In this document: piece by piece, positions 19,224-28,538 of the stretch | Layout of the letters: every line of letters starts with the position of its first letter | How positions within the stretch are numbered: the stretch's first letter is position 1 | Made by a program: the position numbers and the translations under genes | Assembly (NCBI GenBank): GCA_022774865.1 | Contig: JALFLH010000013.1 | Coordinates: 1-64,000 of the forward strand | DNA from: Clostridiales bacterium | GTDB taxonomy: Bacteria > Bacillota > Clostridia > Oscillospirales > Oscillospiraceae | Length of the DNA: 64,000 bases | Reading direction: 5' to 3' | The notes under the pieces: generated by a model | The model's input: only the letters and a program-made list of their open reading frames with translations | What the model was told of the DNA's origin: nothing | Databases searched by the model: none

Positions 19224-20144
19224 ATGGTCATTCCCCAGCCTTTATCCCCCGGCGCCCGGGTCGCGCTGGTGGCGCCCGCCTCCGCCGTTCCGGAGGCAAA
19301 GCTTCAGCCCGCGCTGGACTTCGTCCGCAGTCTGGGTATGCAGCCCGTCACATACCCCTCCTGTTATGACGCAAACCGGGACGGCTATCTGGCCGCGCCG
19401 GACGCCCGGCGGGCCGCGGATATCAATGATGCCTTTTCCGATGATTCCATTGACGGAATCTGGTGTATCCGCGGCGGCTACGGCTCCCACCGGATTCTCC
19501 CCCTGCTGGATGCGGATGCCATCCGCCGCCATCCCAAGTGGTTCGGGGGCTATTCCGATGTGACGGCGCTGCACATCTTTCTGAACCAGGTCTGCGGTCT
19601 GGAAAGCTACCACTGCACCATGCCCTCCACGGAGCCAGAACCAAATGATTATACAATGGGCTATCTCAAGAAGGCTCTCTTCGGCGGTTTGTCCGGCCGC
19701 TTTCAGAATCCGGACGGCGAACCCATCGCCACGCTGGTTCCGGGAACAGCCAGCGGCGTTCTGTGCGGCGGCAACCTGTCGCTGATCGCCGCGTCTCTGG
19801 GCACCCCATGGGAGATTGATACCCGGGGCAGGATTCTGTTTCTGGAGGACATCGGAGAGAAAACCTACCGGCTGGATGCCATGCTGACCCAGCTTCGCAA
19901 CGCGGGCAAGCTGGATGGCTGCGCCGGCATTGTGCTGGGCGCGTGGGTCGACTGTGTGCCCGAGCTTCCCGAACGGACGCTGGAACTGACCGAAATCTTC
20001 CGGCAGCTCATCGTCCCGACGGGCAAGCCTGCCGTCATGAACCTGGCCTGCGGCCACTGCGCCACCACCATGGCGCTGCCCTTGGGCAGAATGTGCACGC
20101 TGGATGCCGGGCAGGGCATCCTCACACTGGCAAAGGGGGACTGA
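19224..20144 (+). CDS. S66 family LD-carboxypeptidase (LdcA/YkfA-like)
   Basis: VIPQPLSPGARVALVAPASAVPE...GIWCIRGGYGSHRILPLLD...GGYSDVTALH. Confidence 0.92.
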   Translation: MVIPQPLSPGARVALVAPASAVPEAKLQPALDFVRSLGMQPVTYPSCYDANRDGYLAAPDARRAADINDAFSDDSIDGIWCIRGGYGSHRILPLLDADAIRRHPKWFGGYSDVTALHIFLNQVCGLESYHCTMPSTEPEPNDYTMGYLKKALFGGLSGRFQNPDGEPIATLVPGTASGVLCGGNLSLIAASLGTPWEIDTRGRILFLEDIGEKTYRLDAMLTQLRNAGKLDGCAGIVLGAWVDCVPELPERTLELTEIFRQLIVPTGKPAVMNLACGHCATTMALPLGRMCTLDAGQGILTLAKGD

Positions 20145-20149
20145 GCCGC

Positions 20150-20959
20150 ATGGAATCCGGCAATCTGGAGCAGCTTCTCCGGCAGACAATGGACGCTTTC
20201 CCCGCCAAATCCGCGCTTTATGCCGTTGACCTCACCACCGGGCAGCCCATCGCCGCCATTCGGCAGGACACCCGGGTGGTTTCCGCCTCCACCATCAAGG
20301 TCATGATTCTCTGCTGTGCCCTGCAGAAGGTAATGGACGGCAGACTTTCTCTGGAGCAGACCGTTCCCATCTCCGATGCGGACTACTGCGAAGATACGGA
20401 AGTTTTTGAACCGGGCTACCGGCAATACGACGCCACGCTGTGGGAGCTGCTGTACTGGATGATTGTATCCAGCGACAACACCGCCACCAATGCCCTGCTC
20501 ACGCTGCTGGGGTTCGATCCCATCAACCGTTACTGCGCGGAGCTGGGGCTGACCCAATCCTGCGTCCAACGGAAAATGCTGGACTTCGCGGCTGTGGAGG
20601 CTGGCCGCAACAACTACACCTCCCCCGCCGATCTGTACCGGATTTTCGGGCTGCTGTACCATGGCAAAATTCTGACACAGCCTCTGCGGGACGTGGCCTT
20701 TGATTTTCTCGGCCGCAGCCGCAGCTTTGACGGCCTGCAGCGCTACATCCCCGATCCGGTGCCCGTACTGCATAAGCCCGGTGGGCTGGATCATCTGAAT
20801 CATGACGCGGGAATCTTCCTGCTGGAAGGCAGACCCTACTATCTGGGCATATTCACCTGGGACGGCCCGGCGCTGGATGGCCAGCCCCAGCAGCTCCGGC
20901 TCATCGGCCGGCTGTCCCGGATGGTTTTTGACTACAGGAAGGGAGGTCTTACTCCATGA
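20150..20959 (+). CDS. class A beta-lactamase-fold serine hydrolase, no signal peptide
   Basis: SASTIKV (SxxK), SSDNTATN (SDN), and HKPGG where KTG is expected; begins MESGNLEQLLRQTMDAFPAKSALYAVD with no signal sequence. Confidence 0.85.
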   Translation: MESGNLEQLLRQTMDAFPAKSALYAVDLTTGQPIAAIRQDTRVVSASTIKVMILCCALQKVMDGRLSLEQTVPISDADYCEDTEVFEPGYRQYDATLWELLYWMIVSSDNTATNALLTLLGFDPINRYCAELGLTQSCVQRKMLDFAAVEAGRNNYTSPADLYRIFGLLYHGKILTQPLRDVAFDFLGRSRSFDGLQRYIPDPVPVLHKPGGLDHLNHDAGIFLLEGRPYYLGIFTWDGPALDGQPQQLRLIGRLSRMVFDYRKGGLTP

Positions 20960-21774
20960 AGGCCATTGTAAACACCGCCGTCTGTCCCATGTACGGCGCG
21001 CCCACCCGGGAAAGCGCTCTGACGGACGAGGTTCTCTACGGCATGGTGGTGGATATTCTGGAATCCCCCGCGCCGGGCTGGTACCGTGTCCGCACCCATT
21101 ACCGTTACGAGGGCCTGGTGTCCGCTCAGGATCTGATTGTTGACGGTGAAGCCGCCGCGGCATGGGAGAAGCTGCCGAAACAAGTTGTGCGGAACAAAAA
21201 TTTCTGCGATGTGCTTTCCGTGCCCAAGGTTCAGGGCTGGCACCTGGCCGCACTGACCCGGGGCTGCGTCGTCTCCCCGGTGGGTCAGCCGGAACAGGGC
21301 TGGCAGCGGGTGCTGCTTGCCGACGGGCGAACGGGTTACGTGCAGTCCTCCATTCTGGACACATACCACATATCGCCCCTGTCCGGGGATGAAACCAGAC
21401 TGCGGCAGGCGCTTGTGGATGCCGCCCTGCTCTACCGGGGCACCCACTACCGCTGGGGCGGAAAATCCCCCATGGGCATCGACTGCTCCGGTCTGGTGTC
21501 CATGGCCTATATGCTCTGCGGCATTCTGATCTACCGGGACGCGGATATCCGGGAAGGCTTCCCCATCCACGAAATCGCGCTGGACGACCTGAAGCCGGGT
21601 GATCTGTTGTTCTTCCCGGGTCATGTGGCCATGTATATGGGTGGAGGACGGTACTGCCACTCCACCGGCCGCAGCGGTGACGACGGCTTCACCATCAACA
21701 GCCTCGACCCCGCCGCGCCTGATTACCGGGCCGATCTGCCCGGCATGATTACCCACGTAGGCTCCTATTTCTGA
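20956..21774 (+). CDS. NlpC/P60 family endopeptidase with SH3 domains (YkfC-like), no signal peptide
   Basis: YRGTHYRWGGKSPMGIDCSGLVSMAYM...GDLLFFPGHVAMYMGGGRYCHSTG. Confidence 0.9.
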   Translation: MKAIVNTAVCPMYGAPTRESALTDEVLYGMVVDILESPAPGWYRVRTHYRYEGLVSAQDLIVDGEAAAAWEKLPKQVVRNKNFCDVLSVPKVQGWHLAALTRGCVVSPVGQPEQGWQRVLLADGRTGYVQSSILDTYHISPLSGDETRLRQALVDAALLYRGTHYRWGGKSPMGIDCSGLVSMAYMLCGILIYRDADIREGFPIHEIALDDLKPGDLLFFPGHVAMYMGGGRYCHSTGRSGDDGFTINSLDPAAPDYRADLPGMITHVGSYF

Positions 21775-21792
21775 TTGAAAGGAAGGATTGAT

Positions 21793-22602
21793 ATGAAAAT
21801 TTTCCTGAGTGCCGATATGGAAGGTACCTGCGGCATTGTCTCCTGGCCGGAGACAGAACGTTCCACCCCCTTTGATTACACCCCCGCCCAAAAGCAGATG
21901 ACCCGTGAAGTCGCCGCAGCCTGCCGCGGCGCGCTGGCCGCGGGTGCCGATGAAATTCTGGTGAAGGATGCCCACGATTCCGCCCGGAATCTGGACCCCG
22001 CCGGCCTGCCCCGGGAAATCCGCATGAACCGCTCCTGGTCCGGCGACCCGCTGTCCATGATGAGCGGGCTGGACAGGGAATCTTTCGGCGCGGTGTTTTT
22101 CACCGGCTACCACGCCTGGGCGGGCTGCCCGGGCAATCCCCTGAGCCACACCATGAATCTGCGCAACGACCACGTCACATTGAACGGCGAACGGTGCAGC
22201 GAATTTCTGATCAACGCCTACACGGCGGGCTACTACGGCGTTCCCGTGGCCCTGCTCACCGGCGACAAGGCGCTGTGCGACTTTGCCAAGGCCCTGATTC
22301 CCGCCATCACCACCGTCCCGGTCAACGAGGGGCGGGGCGGCAGCGTCACCTCGCTGCATCCGGACGAGGCGGTCGCGCGTATTGAGGCGGCAGCCAAAGA
22401 GGCCGTTTCCAAAGCGGATCAGTGTCAGGTTCCCATGCCGGATCACTTCCACATGGAGATTGATTTCACCCGGCATCACGTGGCCTATTCCAAGAGCTTT
22501 TATCCCGGCGCGGTGCTGAAGGACGGCAAGATCGTCTGCTTCGACTCCGACGACTGGTACGAGATGCTGCGCTTCTGCCACTTTGTGCTCAGCGATGGCT
22601 GA
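21793..22602 (+). CDS. M55 family D-aminopeptidase (DppA-like)
   Basis: MKIFLSADMEGTCGIVSWPET...VKDAHDSARNLDP...FFTGYHAWAG...SHTMN. Confidence 0.93.
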   Translation: MKIFLSADMEGTCGIVSWPETERSTPFDYTPAQKQMTREVAAACRGALAAGADEILVKDAHDSARNLDPAGLPREIRMNRSWSGDPLSMMSGLDRESFGAVFFTGYHAWAGCPGNPLSHTMNLRNDHVTLNGERCSEFLINAYTAGYYGVPVALLTGDKALCDFAKALIPAITTVPVNEGRGGSVTSLHPDEAVARIEAAAKEAVSKADQCQVPMPDHFHMEIDFTRHHVAYSKSFYPGAVLKDGKIVCFDSDDWYEMLRFCHFVLSDG

Positions 22603-22621
22603 TTTTTTCCCCCCACGATGA

Positions 22622-22659
22622 AATCCGGAGGCTGCAAACCGCCTCCGGATTCTTTTTTT
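22622..22659 (+). terminator. intrinsic terminator of the opp/muropeptide operon
   Basis: AATCCGGAGGC/GCCTCCGGATT stem followed by CTTTTTTT. Confidence 0.85.
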
Positions 22660-22736
22660 CGACGGGAAGAAAGAATTTTACTGACAAACCGTCTTTTTTA
22701 TGGTATATTATGGGCATTATTTTGGGAGGTGCCGCT

Positions 22737-23321
22737 ATGAATTTCCTTGAAGAACGAATACGCAAAGACGGAATTGTCAAACCCGGTCATATTTTGAAGG
22801 TGGACAGTTTTCTGAACCACCAGATGGATATCGCCCTGCTGGACGAGATCGGCCGGGAATTCAAACGCAGATTCTCCGATGTCCCGGTTACCAAGGTGCT
22901 CACCATTGAGGCCTCCGGCATCGCCATCGCCTATCCGGTGGCCCGGGAATTCGGCGTGCCCATGGTTTTCGCCAAAAAATCCAAGAGCATCAACATCGAA
23001 GGCGAGATGTATGTGGCCGAGGTGGAATCCTTCACCCATAAGAATAAGAATCAGGTGATTGTGTCAAAAAAGTTCCTCAGTCCCGACGACCATGTTCTGA
23101 TTATTGACGATTTCCTCGCCAACGGCTGTGCGCTGCAGGGTCTGATTTCCATCACCGAGTCCGCCGGCGCTACGGTGGAGGGTCTGGGTATCGCCGTGGA
23201 GAAGGGCTTTCAGATCGGTGGAAAGATCATCCGTAATCTGGGCTACCGGCTGGAATCTCTGGCCATCGTGGACGCCATGGACCCGGAAACCGGAGCCATT
23301 ACATTCCGGGAACAGCCGTGA
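22737..23321 (+). CDS. xpt: xanthine phosphoribosyltransferase
   Basis: MNFLEERIRKDGIVKPGHILKVDSFLNHQMD...VLIIDDFLANGCALQGL; GGGAGGT RBS. Confidence 0.95.
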   Translation: MNFLEERIRKDGIVKPGHILKVDSFLNHQMDIALLDEIGREFKRRFSDVPVTKVLTIEASGIAIAYPVAREFGVPMVFAKKSKSINIEGEMYVAEVESFTHKNKNQVIVSKKFLSPDDHVLIIDDFLANGCALQGLISITESAGATVEGLGIAVEKGFQIGGKIIRNLGYRLESLAIVDAMDPETGAITFREQP

Positions 23322-23330
23322 GGAGGCGTC

Positions 23331-24368
23331 ATGAATAAGCAGTTCTTATACACCCTGCTGGACGAAATGTCCGTTTCCGGGCATGAAATCGGCCTTCAGA
23401 AAAAGATTATCCGGGAAATGACGCCCTGCTGCGACAAAATCCTCACCGACTATACCGGCAATGTGATCTGCGTTCTGAATCCCGACGCGTCCTTCAAAGT
23501 CCTGCTGGCCGGTCATGTGGATGAAATCGGCCTGATTGTCACCCAGATCCGCGACGACGGTCTGATCCGGGTGGGGAAAGCCGGAGGCATCTACCCCAGC
23601 GTCTATCCCGGCCATCAGGTGGCGGTTCACGGCTATGCCCAGACCGTCTATGGCGCGGTTGTCCATTCCCGGGACACCGAGAAATCCGACCTGAAGGTCA
23701 GCGGTCTGCTGGTGGACATCGGCGCGAAAAACGCCGCCGACGCCCGCAAATACATCCGGGAGGGCGATCCCATTCACCTGAACACCTACCATCAGGAAAT
23801 GCTGAACGGCCATCTCAGCGCCCGGGCAATTGATGACCGGGCAGGGGTGTTCATCGTGCTGGAGGCGCTGAAACGCGCTCGGGAGAGAGGCTGCGCCATC
23901 GGCGTCTACGCGGCCGCCACCGTGGGTGAGGAAACCACCAAGCGGGGCGCCCACTGGGCCGGAAGCGCGGTACGGCCCGATGTGGCCATCGCCGTGGATG
24001 TGACCTACGCCCAGGATTATCCCGGCACCGATTCCGGAGATTCCGGACAGGTAACGCTGGGTCATGGCCCGGTGTTGTGCAACAGCTCCATCGGCAACCG
24101 GAAGGTCAACGAGATTCTCATGGAGTGCGCCGCCAAACGGAACATCCCATGGCAGATCGAATCGTACATGGGCAGCACCTACACCGATGCGGACAGACTC
24201 CATTTTGCTGGAAACGGCATCGTGACGGCGCTGGTGTCCCTGCCCCTGCGGTATATGCACTGCCCCAGCGAGGTCTGCCGTCTGGATGACATTGAGAACA
24301 CCATCGAACTGCTGACCGAATTTCTGCTCCGCGTCAACGGGCAGACCGACTTCGACCCCTTTCACTGA
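23331..24368 (+). CDS. M42 family aminopeptidase
   Basis: LLAGHVDEIGLIVTQI...LSARAIDDRAGVFIVLEAL...ATVGEETTKRGA. Confidence 0.93.
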   Translation: MNKQFLYTLLDEMSVSGHEIGLQKKIIREMTPCCDKILTDYTGNVICVLNPDASFKVLLAGHVDEIGLIVTQIRDDGLIRVGKAGGIYPSVYPGHQVAVHGYAQTVYGAVVHSRDTEKSDLKVSGLLVDIGAKNAADARKYIREGDPIHLNTYHQEMLNGHLSARAIDDRAGVFIVLEALKRARERGCAIGVYAAATVGEETTKRGAHWAGSAVRPDVAIAVDVTYAQDYPGTDSGDSGQVTLGHGPVLCNSSIGNRKVNEILMECAAKRNIPWQIESYMGSTYTDADRLHFAGNGIVTALVSLPLRYMHCPSEVCRLDDIENTIELLTEFLLRVNGQTDFDPFH

Positions 24369-24376
24369 CCGCTGCA

Positions 24377-24410
24377 CAGCCCGGCTCCGGCCGGGCTGTT
24401 TGTCTGTTTT
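24377..24410 (+). terminator. intrinsic terminator after M42 gene
   Basis: CAGCCCGGC-tcc-g-GCCGGGCTG then TTTGTCTGTTTT. Confidence 0.75.
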
Positions 24411-24537
24411 GTTCAGTCTATCCTCCAATTCCGGTATCCGGTTGTGCTGATCTCCAAAAATGGAAGAAAACGCAGATTGCACTTGCATCTGCGCACAATT
24501 GTTGTTACAATACGGACAACTGAATAAACTGTGTGAC

Positions 24538-24700
24538 GCTTACAGGAAATTGCAGATGCAGCCGAAGGAGTAACGCTCTCAGGTGTCCGGGTTCCGGATG
24601 GGGACTGTAAGCCGACAGAACTTTGGAGAAACCCATTGAGTTGGGTGCCGAAGGTGCAAAGCGTGAACGCGCTAATCTCTCAGGCAAAAGGACAAAGCTG
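24538..24700 (+). promoter_or_regulatory. tandem glycine riboswitch
   Basis: Aptamer 1: GCTTACAG/CTGTAAGC P1 with GCCGAAGGAGTAA...CTCTCAGG. Aptamer 2: GGAGA...GTGCCGAAGGTGCAAA...AATCTCTCAGGCAAAAGGACAAAG. Upstream of AGCS symporter. Confidence 0.93.
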
Positions 24701-24727
24701 ATTTTTCGGAAAAGATTTGTTTTTTGA

Positions 24728-24762
24728 GCGGATTGTGTGATTTCACGCAATCCGCATTTTTT
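24728..24762 (+). terminator. terminator of the glycine riboswitch expression platform
   Basis: GCGGATTG-tGTGatttCACg-CAATCCGC followed by ATTTTTT, between the riboswitch and the symporter start. Confidence 0.8.
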
Positions 24763-24787
24763 GAATCAAAACGGGGAGGAAATTCAA

Positions 24788-26305
24788 ATGTTTTTCGAAA
24801 AACTGGCTGAAATCAACGGGGTCATCAATGATTTTGTCTGGGTCAAAATCGGTCTGGTGCTGCTCATCGGCACCGGCATTCTCATGACCTGCTGCACGAA
24901 ATTCTTCCAGCTTTCCCATATCCGCCACTGGTGGAAGCAGACCATCGGTTCTCTGTTCACCAAGGACAGCGCCACCACCAAAAAAACCGATAAAAAGACC
25001 ATTTCCCAGTTTCAGGCGCTGTGCACCGCTCTGGCCGCCACCATCGGCACGGGCAACATCGCAGGTGTTTCCGCCGCCATCGTCATCGGCGGCCCCGGCG
25101 CGGTGTTCTGGATGTGGATTGCGGCCTTCTTCGGCATGATGACCAACTTCTCCGAAAATGTGCTGGGCATCTATTTCCGCCGCCGCAACCGGGACGGGGA
25201 ATGGTCCGGCGGCCCCATGTACTATCTGAAGGACGGCCTCGGCCGCTACAGGCACTGCGGTAAAATCGGCAGCGTTCTGGGCGCGCTGTTCGCCGTATTT
25301 GCGATTTTCGCCTCCTTCGGCATCGGCAATATGGGTCAGATCAATAAAATCACCCTGAATCTCCAGTCCGCTTTCTTCAAGAATGTGTCTCTGGGCACGG
25401 TGGGCGGCATCAACGTGGTGAATCTTCTCATCGGCGTGGCGCTGATGATCGTAGCCGGTCTGATTATCATCGGCGGCCTGCAGCGGATTGCGGCTTTTGC
25501 CGAGCGGATTGTCCCGTTTATGGCGGTCGTCTACTGCATTGGCTGTATCTTCCTTTTCTTTAAGCACATTGGCTCCGTGGGCGCGATCTTCGCCTCCATT
25601 TTCCGCTTTGCTTTCGGCATCAAGGCCGTGGCCGGCGGCGCGGCCGGCGTGATGATCAGTCAGGTGATTACCCAAGGCTGCAAGCGCGGTGTATTTTCCA
25701 ACGAGGCCGGACTTGGTTCCTCCGTGATGGTGCACTCCTCCTCCAATGTGAAGGAGCCGGTGATGCAGGGAATGTGGGGCATTTTTGAGGTGTTTTTCGA
25801 CACCTTCGTGGTGTGCACCATGACCGCCATTGTGGTGCTGTCCTCCGGCTTCATCAATCTGGAAACCGGACTGGCTGTGGAGGGTGTCAGCGATGCCACG
25901 CTGGTGTCGCAGGCATTTGGCAGTGCGTTCGGCCCGCTGGGTGAAATCTTTGTCGCCATCGCCATGCTTCTCTTCGCCTTTACCACGGTTCTGGGCTGGT
26001 CGCAGTACGGAACCAAGGCAGTTGAGTATCTCTTCGGTCACAAGGGTGTCCGGATCTACAAGGTTATCTTTGTGGTGATGATCATCTCCGGTGCGGTCAT
26101 GACTTCCTCTCTGGCGTGGGATATCTCCGACACCTTCAACGGCCTGATGATGATTCCCAACCTGATCGGCGTTATCGCCCTGTTCCCGCTTGTGACAAAA
26201 ATTACAAATAATTATGTCAACCGCAAGATTCGGGGCGGGGATGAGGAGCCGGTTCTTTCCTACGATCCCGCCATACAGGATGAACTCAAAGCCACGCTGG
26301 ATTGA
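24788..26305 (+). CDS. sodium:alanine/glycine symporter (AGCS family)
   Basis: ALCTALAATIGTGNIAGVSAAIVIGGPGAVFWMWIAAFFGMMTNFSENVLGIYFR...GPMYYL. Confidence 0.95.
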   Translation: MFFEKLAEINGVINDFVWVKIGLVLLIGTGILMTCCTKFFQLSHIRHWWKQTIGSLFTKDSATTKKTDKKTISQFQALCTALAATIGTGNIAGVSAAIVIGGPGAVFWMWIAAFFGMMTNFSENVLGIYFRRRNRDGEWSGGPMYYLKDGLGRYRHCGKIGSVLGALFAVFAIFASFGIGNMGQINKITLNLQSAFFKNVSLGTVGGINVVNLLIGVALMIVAGLIIIGGLQRIAAFAERIVPFMAVVYCIGCIFLFFKHIGSVGAIFASIFRFAFGIKAVAGGAAGVMISQVITQGCKRGVFSNEAGLGSSVMVHSSSNVKEPVMQGMWGIFEVFFDTFVVCTMTAIVVLSSGFINLETGLAVEGVSDATLVSQAFGSAFGPLGEIFVAIAMLLFAFTTVLGWSQYGTKAVEYLFGHKGVRIYKVIFVVMIISGAVMTSSLAWDISDTFNGLMMIPNLIGVIALFPLVTKITNNYVNRKIRGGDEEPVLSYDPAIQDELKATLD

Positions 26306-26322
26306 TTCCGCCCTTCCTGCAG

Positions 26323-26349
26323 AAAACGCCCGGAACCGGGCGTTTTTTG
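26323..26349 (+). terminator. intrinsic terminator after AGCS gene
   Basis: AAAACGCCCGG-aa-CCGGGCGTTTT then TTG. Confidence 0.85.
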
Positions 26350-26362
26350 TATCTATCCACCG

Positions 26363-26391
26363 TTGCAATCGGTTTTGCAGAATGCTATAAT
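26363..26391 (+). promoter_or_regulatory. sigmaA promoter for the microprotein-proBAC unit
   Basis: TTGCAA (26363-26368), 17-nt spacer, TATAAT (26386-26391). Confidence 0.7.
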
Positions 26392-26417
26392 GCAAAGAAA
26401 AAGAAAGAAGACATCCC

Positions 26418-26498
26418 ATGTACGGACTTGGAACCATTGTCAACGCCCTCGCCATTGTATTCGCTGTTCTTTTCGCGTTTCTTCCCCTGAAAATCTGA
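26418..26498 (+). CDS. 26-aa hydrophobic membrane microprotein resembling the N terminus of DUF554
   Basis: ATG...TGA encodes MYGLGTIVNALAIVFAVLFAFLPLKI; purine-rich AAAGAAAGAAGA upstream; just after a good promoter and before proB. Confidence 0.5.
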   Translation: MYGLGTIVNALAIVFAVLFAFLPLKI

Positions 26499-26517
26499 CA
26501 CAGAGAGGAATTCCATC

Positions 26518-27294
26518 ATGCGCATTGTAATCAAAATCGGCACCAGCACGCTGGCGCATCCCACAGGGCACCTGAACATCCGGCTGACCGAGCAGCTCTG
26601 CAAGGTCATCAGTGATATCAAAAACGCCGGACACGCGGTCATTCTGGTGTCCTCCGGCGCCATCGGCATGGGCGTTGGCAAGCTGGGGCTGCTCAGCCGT
26701 CCCGGCGACATCCCCACCAAGCAGGCCGCCGCCGCCGTGGGGCAGTGCGAGCTGATGTACACCTATGATAAGCTCTTCAGCCAGTACAACCACACCGTCG
26801 CCCAGCTTCTGATCACCGGTGCGGACGTGGCGAACGAAACCCGGCACGATAATTTCAGGAATACCCTGAACCGGCTGCTGGAGCTGGGTGTCATCCCGAT
26901 CATCAACGAAAATGACACGGTGGCCACTGACGAAATTGTCATCGGCGACAACGACACGCTGGCGGCCATTGTGTCCAAAAGTGTAGGTGCCAAGCTGCTG
27001 GTGCTTCTGTCCGACATCGACGGCCTGTACACCGCCGATCCGCATCGGGACCCCAACGCCAAGCTGATTTCCAGCATCAGTGAAATCACCGAGGAAATCC
27101 GCCGCCTCGGCGGCGGCAGTGCTTCCTCCCAGGGCACCGGCGGTATGGCCACCAAGCTTCACGCCGCTCAGATGTGTATGGACTGCGGTTGCCGTCTGGT
27201 CATTACGAACGGAAGGCGGCCGGAAGCGCTGTATGACATTCTGGACGGAAAATCCGTCGGCACGACGTTTCAAAGGAGGCAGCCCCATGACTGA
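26518..27294 (+). CDS. proB: glutamate 5-kinase
   Basis: [20 protein letters not shown]...[16 protein letters not shown]...[15 protein letters not shown]. Confidence 0.96.
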   Translation: MRIVIKIGTSTLAHPTGHLNIRLTEQLCKVISDIKNAGHAVILVSSGAIGMGVGKLGLLSRPGDIPTKQAAAAVGQCELMYTYDKLFSQYNHTVAQLLITGADVANETRHDNFRNTLNRLLELGVIPIINENDTVATDEIVIGDNDTLAAIVSKSVGAKLLVLLSDIDGLYTADPHRDPNAKLISSISEITEEIRRLGGGSASSQGTGGMATKLHAAQMCMDCGCRLVITNGRRPEALYDILDGKSVGTTFQRRQPHD

Positions 27295-28525
27295 AATGCT
27301 GAAACAGGCAAAGGCCGCAAAGGCCGAAGTATCCATTCTGACCACCGGGCAGAAAAACCACGCGCTGGAGGCCATGGCCGATGCGCTGCTGGATCATCAG
27401 ACGCAGATTCTCGCGGCGAACGCCGCCGATCTGGAAGCGGCTGCCGGTTCCGTCTCTCCGGTGATGCTGGACCGGCTGATGCTCAATCCCGCCCGGCTGG
27501 CAGGGATGGCACAGGGCATCCGGGATGTGGCGAAGCTGCCAGATCCGGTGGGGCTTCTGCTGGATACGCATACCCGCCCGGACGGTCTGGAAATTCAGAA
27601 GATATCCGTTCCCATGGGCGTGATCGCGATTATTTACGAAAGCCGCCCCAACGTAACCAGCGACGCGGCGGCGCTGTGTCTGAAAAGCGGAAACGTGTGT
27701 ATTCTGCGCGGCGGTAAGGAAGCGTTCCGCTCCGCCGCCGCCATTGTGGACGCCCTGCGGGAAGGGCTGCGGGATGCGGGCGTGACGGAAAACGCCGTCA
27801 ATCTGGTCACGGATACCAGCCGGGCCAGCGCCACGGCGCTGATGACCGCCAGTGGATATGTGGATTTGCTGATTCCCCGGGGCGGCGCGGGTCTGATCAA
27901 CGCCTGTGTCCGGAACGCCACCGTTCCCTGCATTGCCACCGGCACCGGCATCTGCCATGTCTACGTGGAACGGAGTGCCGATCAGGAGATGGCCCTGAAC
28001 ATCATCGAAAATGCCAAAACCAGCCGTCCCAGCGTGTGCAACGCCGAGGAGGTTCTGCTGGTAGACAAGGCCATTGCGGCGGAGTTTCTGCCCAAGCTGT
28101 ACAACCGTCTGGTGGTTAACCGGCAGAAGCCCGTGGAACTGCGGCTGGACACCTTCGCGCAGGCCATTATTCCCGGCACACCCGCCGGAGAAAAGGACTT
28201 TGATACGGAGTTTTTGGACTACATTCTGGCTGTCAAATGTGTGGAAAACGTGCAGGAGGCCATTGCCCACATTGCGGCCCACTCCACCGGCCACAGCGAG
28301 GCCATTGTCAGCCGGGACCCGGCAACCCAAAAGGCCTTCGCCGCCGGGGTGGACAGCGCGGCGGTCTACATCAACGCCTCCACCCGGTTCACCGACGGCG
28401 GTGAATTCGGCCTCGGCTGTGAAATGGGCATCTCCACCCAGAAACTCCACGCCCGGGGGCCCATGGGTCTGCGGGAACTGACCAGCTACAAATACGTCAT
28501 CACCGGCAACGGTCACATCCGGTAA
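27287..28525 (+). CDS. proA: glutamate-5-semialdehyde dehydrogenase
   Basis: [29 protein letters not shown]...[14 protein letters not shown]...[28 protein letters not shown]. Confidence 0.97.
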   Translation: MTEMLKQAKAAKAEVSILTTGQKNHALEAMADALLDHQTQILAANAADLEAAAGSVSPVMLDRLMLNPARLAGMAQGIRDVAKLPDPVGLLLDTHTRPDGLEIQKISVPMGVIAIIYESRPNVTSDAAALCLKSGNVCILRGGKEAFRSAAAIVDALREGLRDAGVTENAVNLVTDTSRASATALMTASGYVDLLIPRGGAGLINACVRNATVPCIATGTGICHVYVERSADQEMALNIIENAKTSRPSVCNAEEVLLVDKAIAAEFLPKLYNRLVVNRQKPVELRLDTFAQAIIPGTPAGEKDFDTEFLDYILAVKCVENVQEAIAHIAAHSTGHSEAIVSRDPATQKAFAAGVDSAAVYINASTRFTDGGEFGLGCEMGISTQKLHARGPMGLRELTSYKYVITGNGHIR

Positions 28526-28538
28526 GGAGGAAGCGGAT

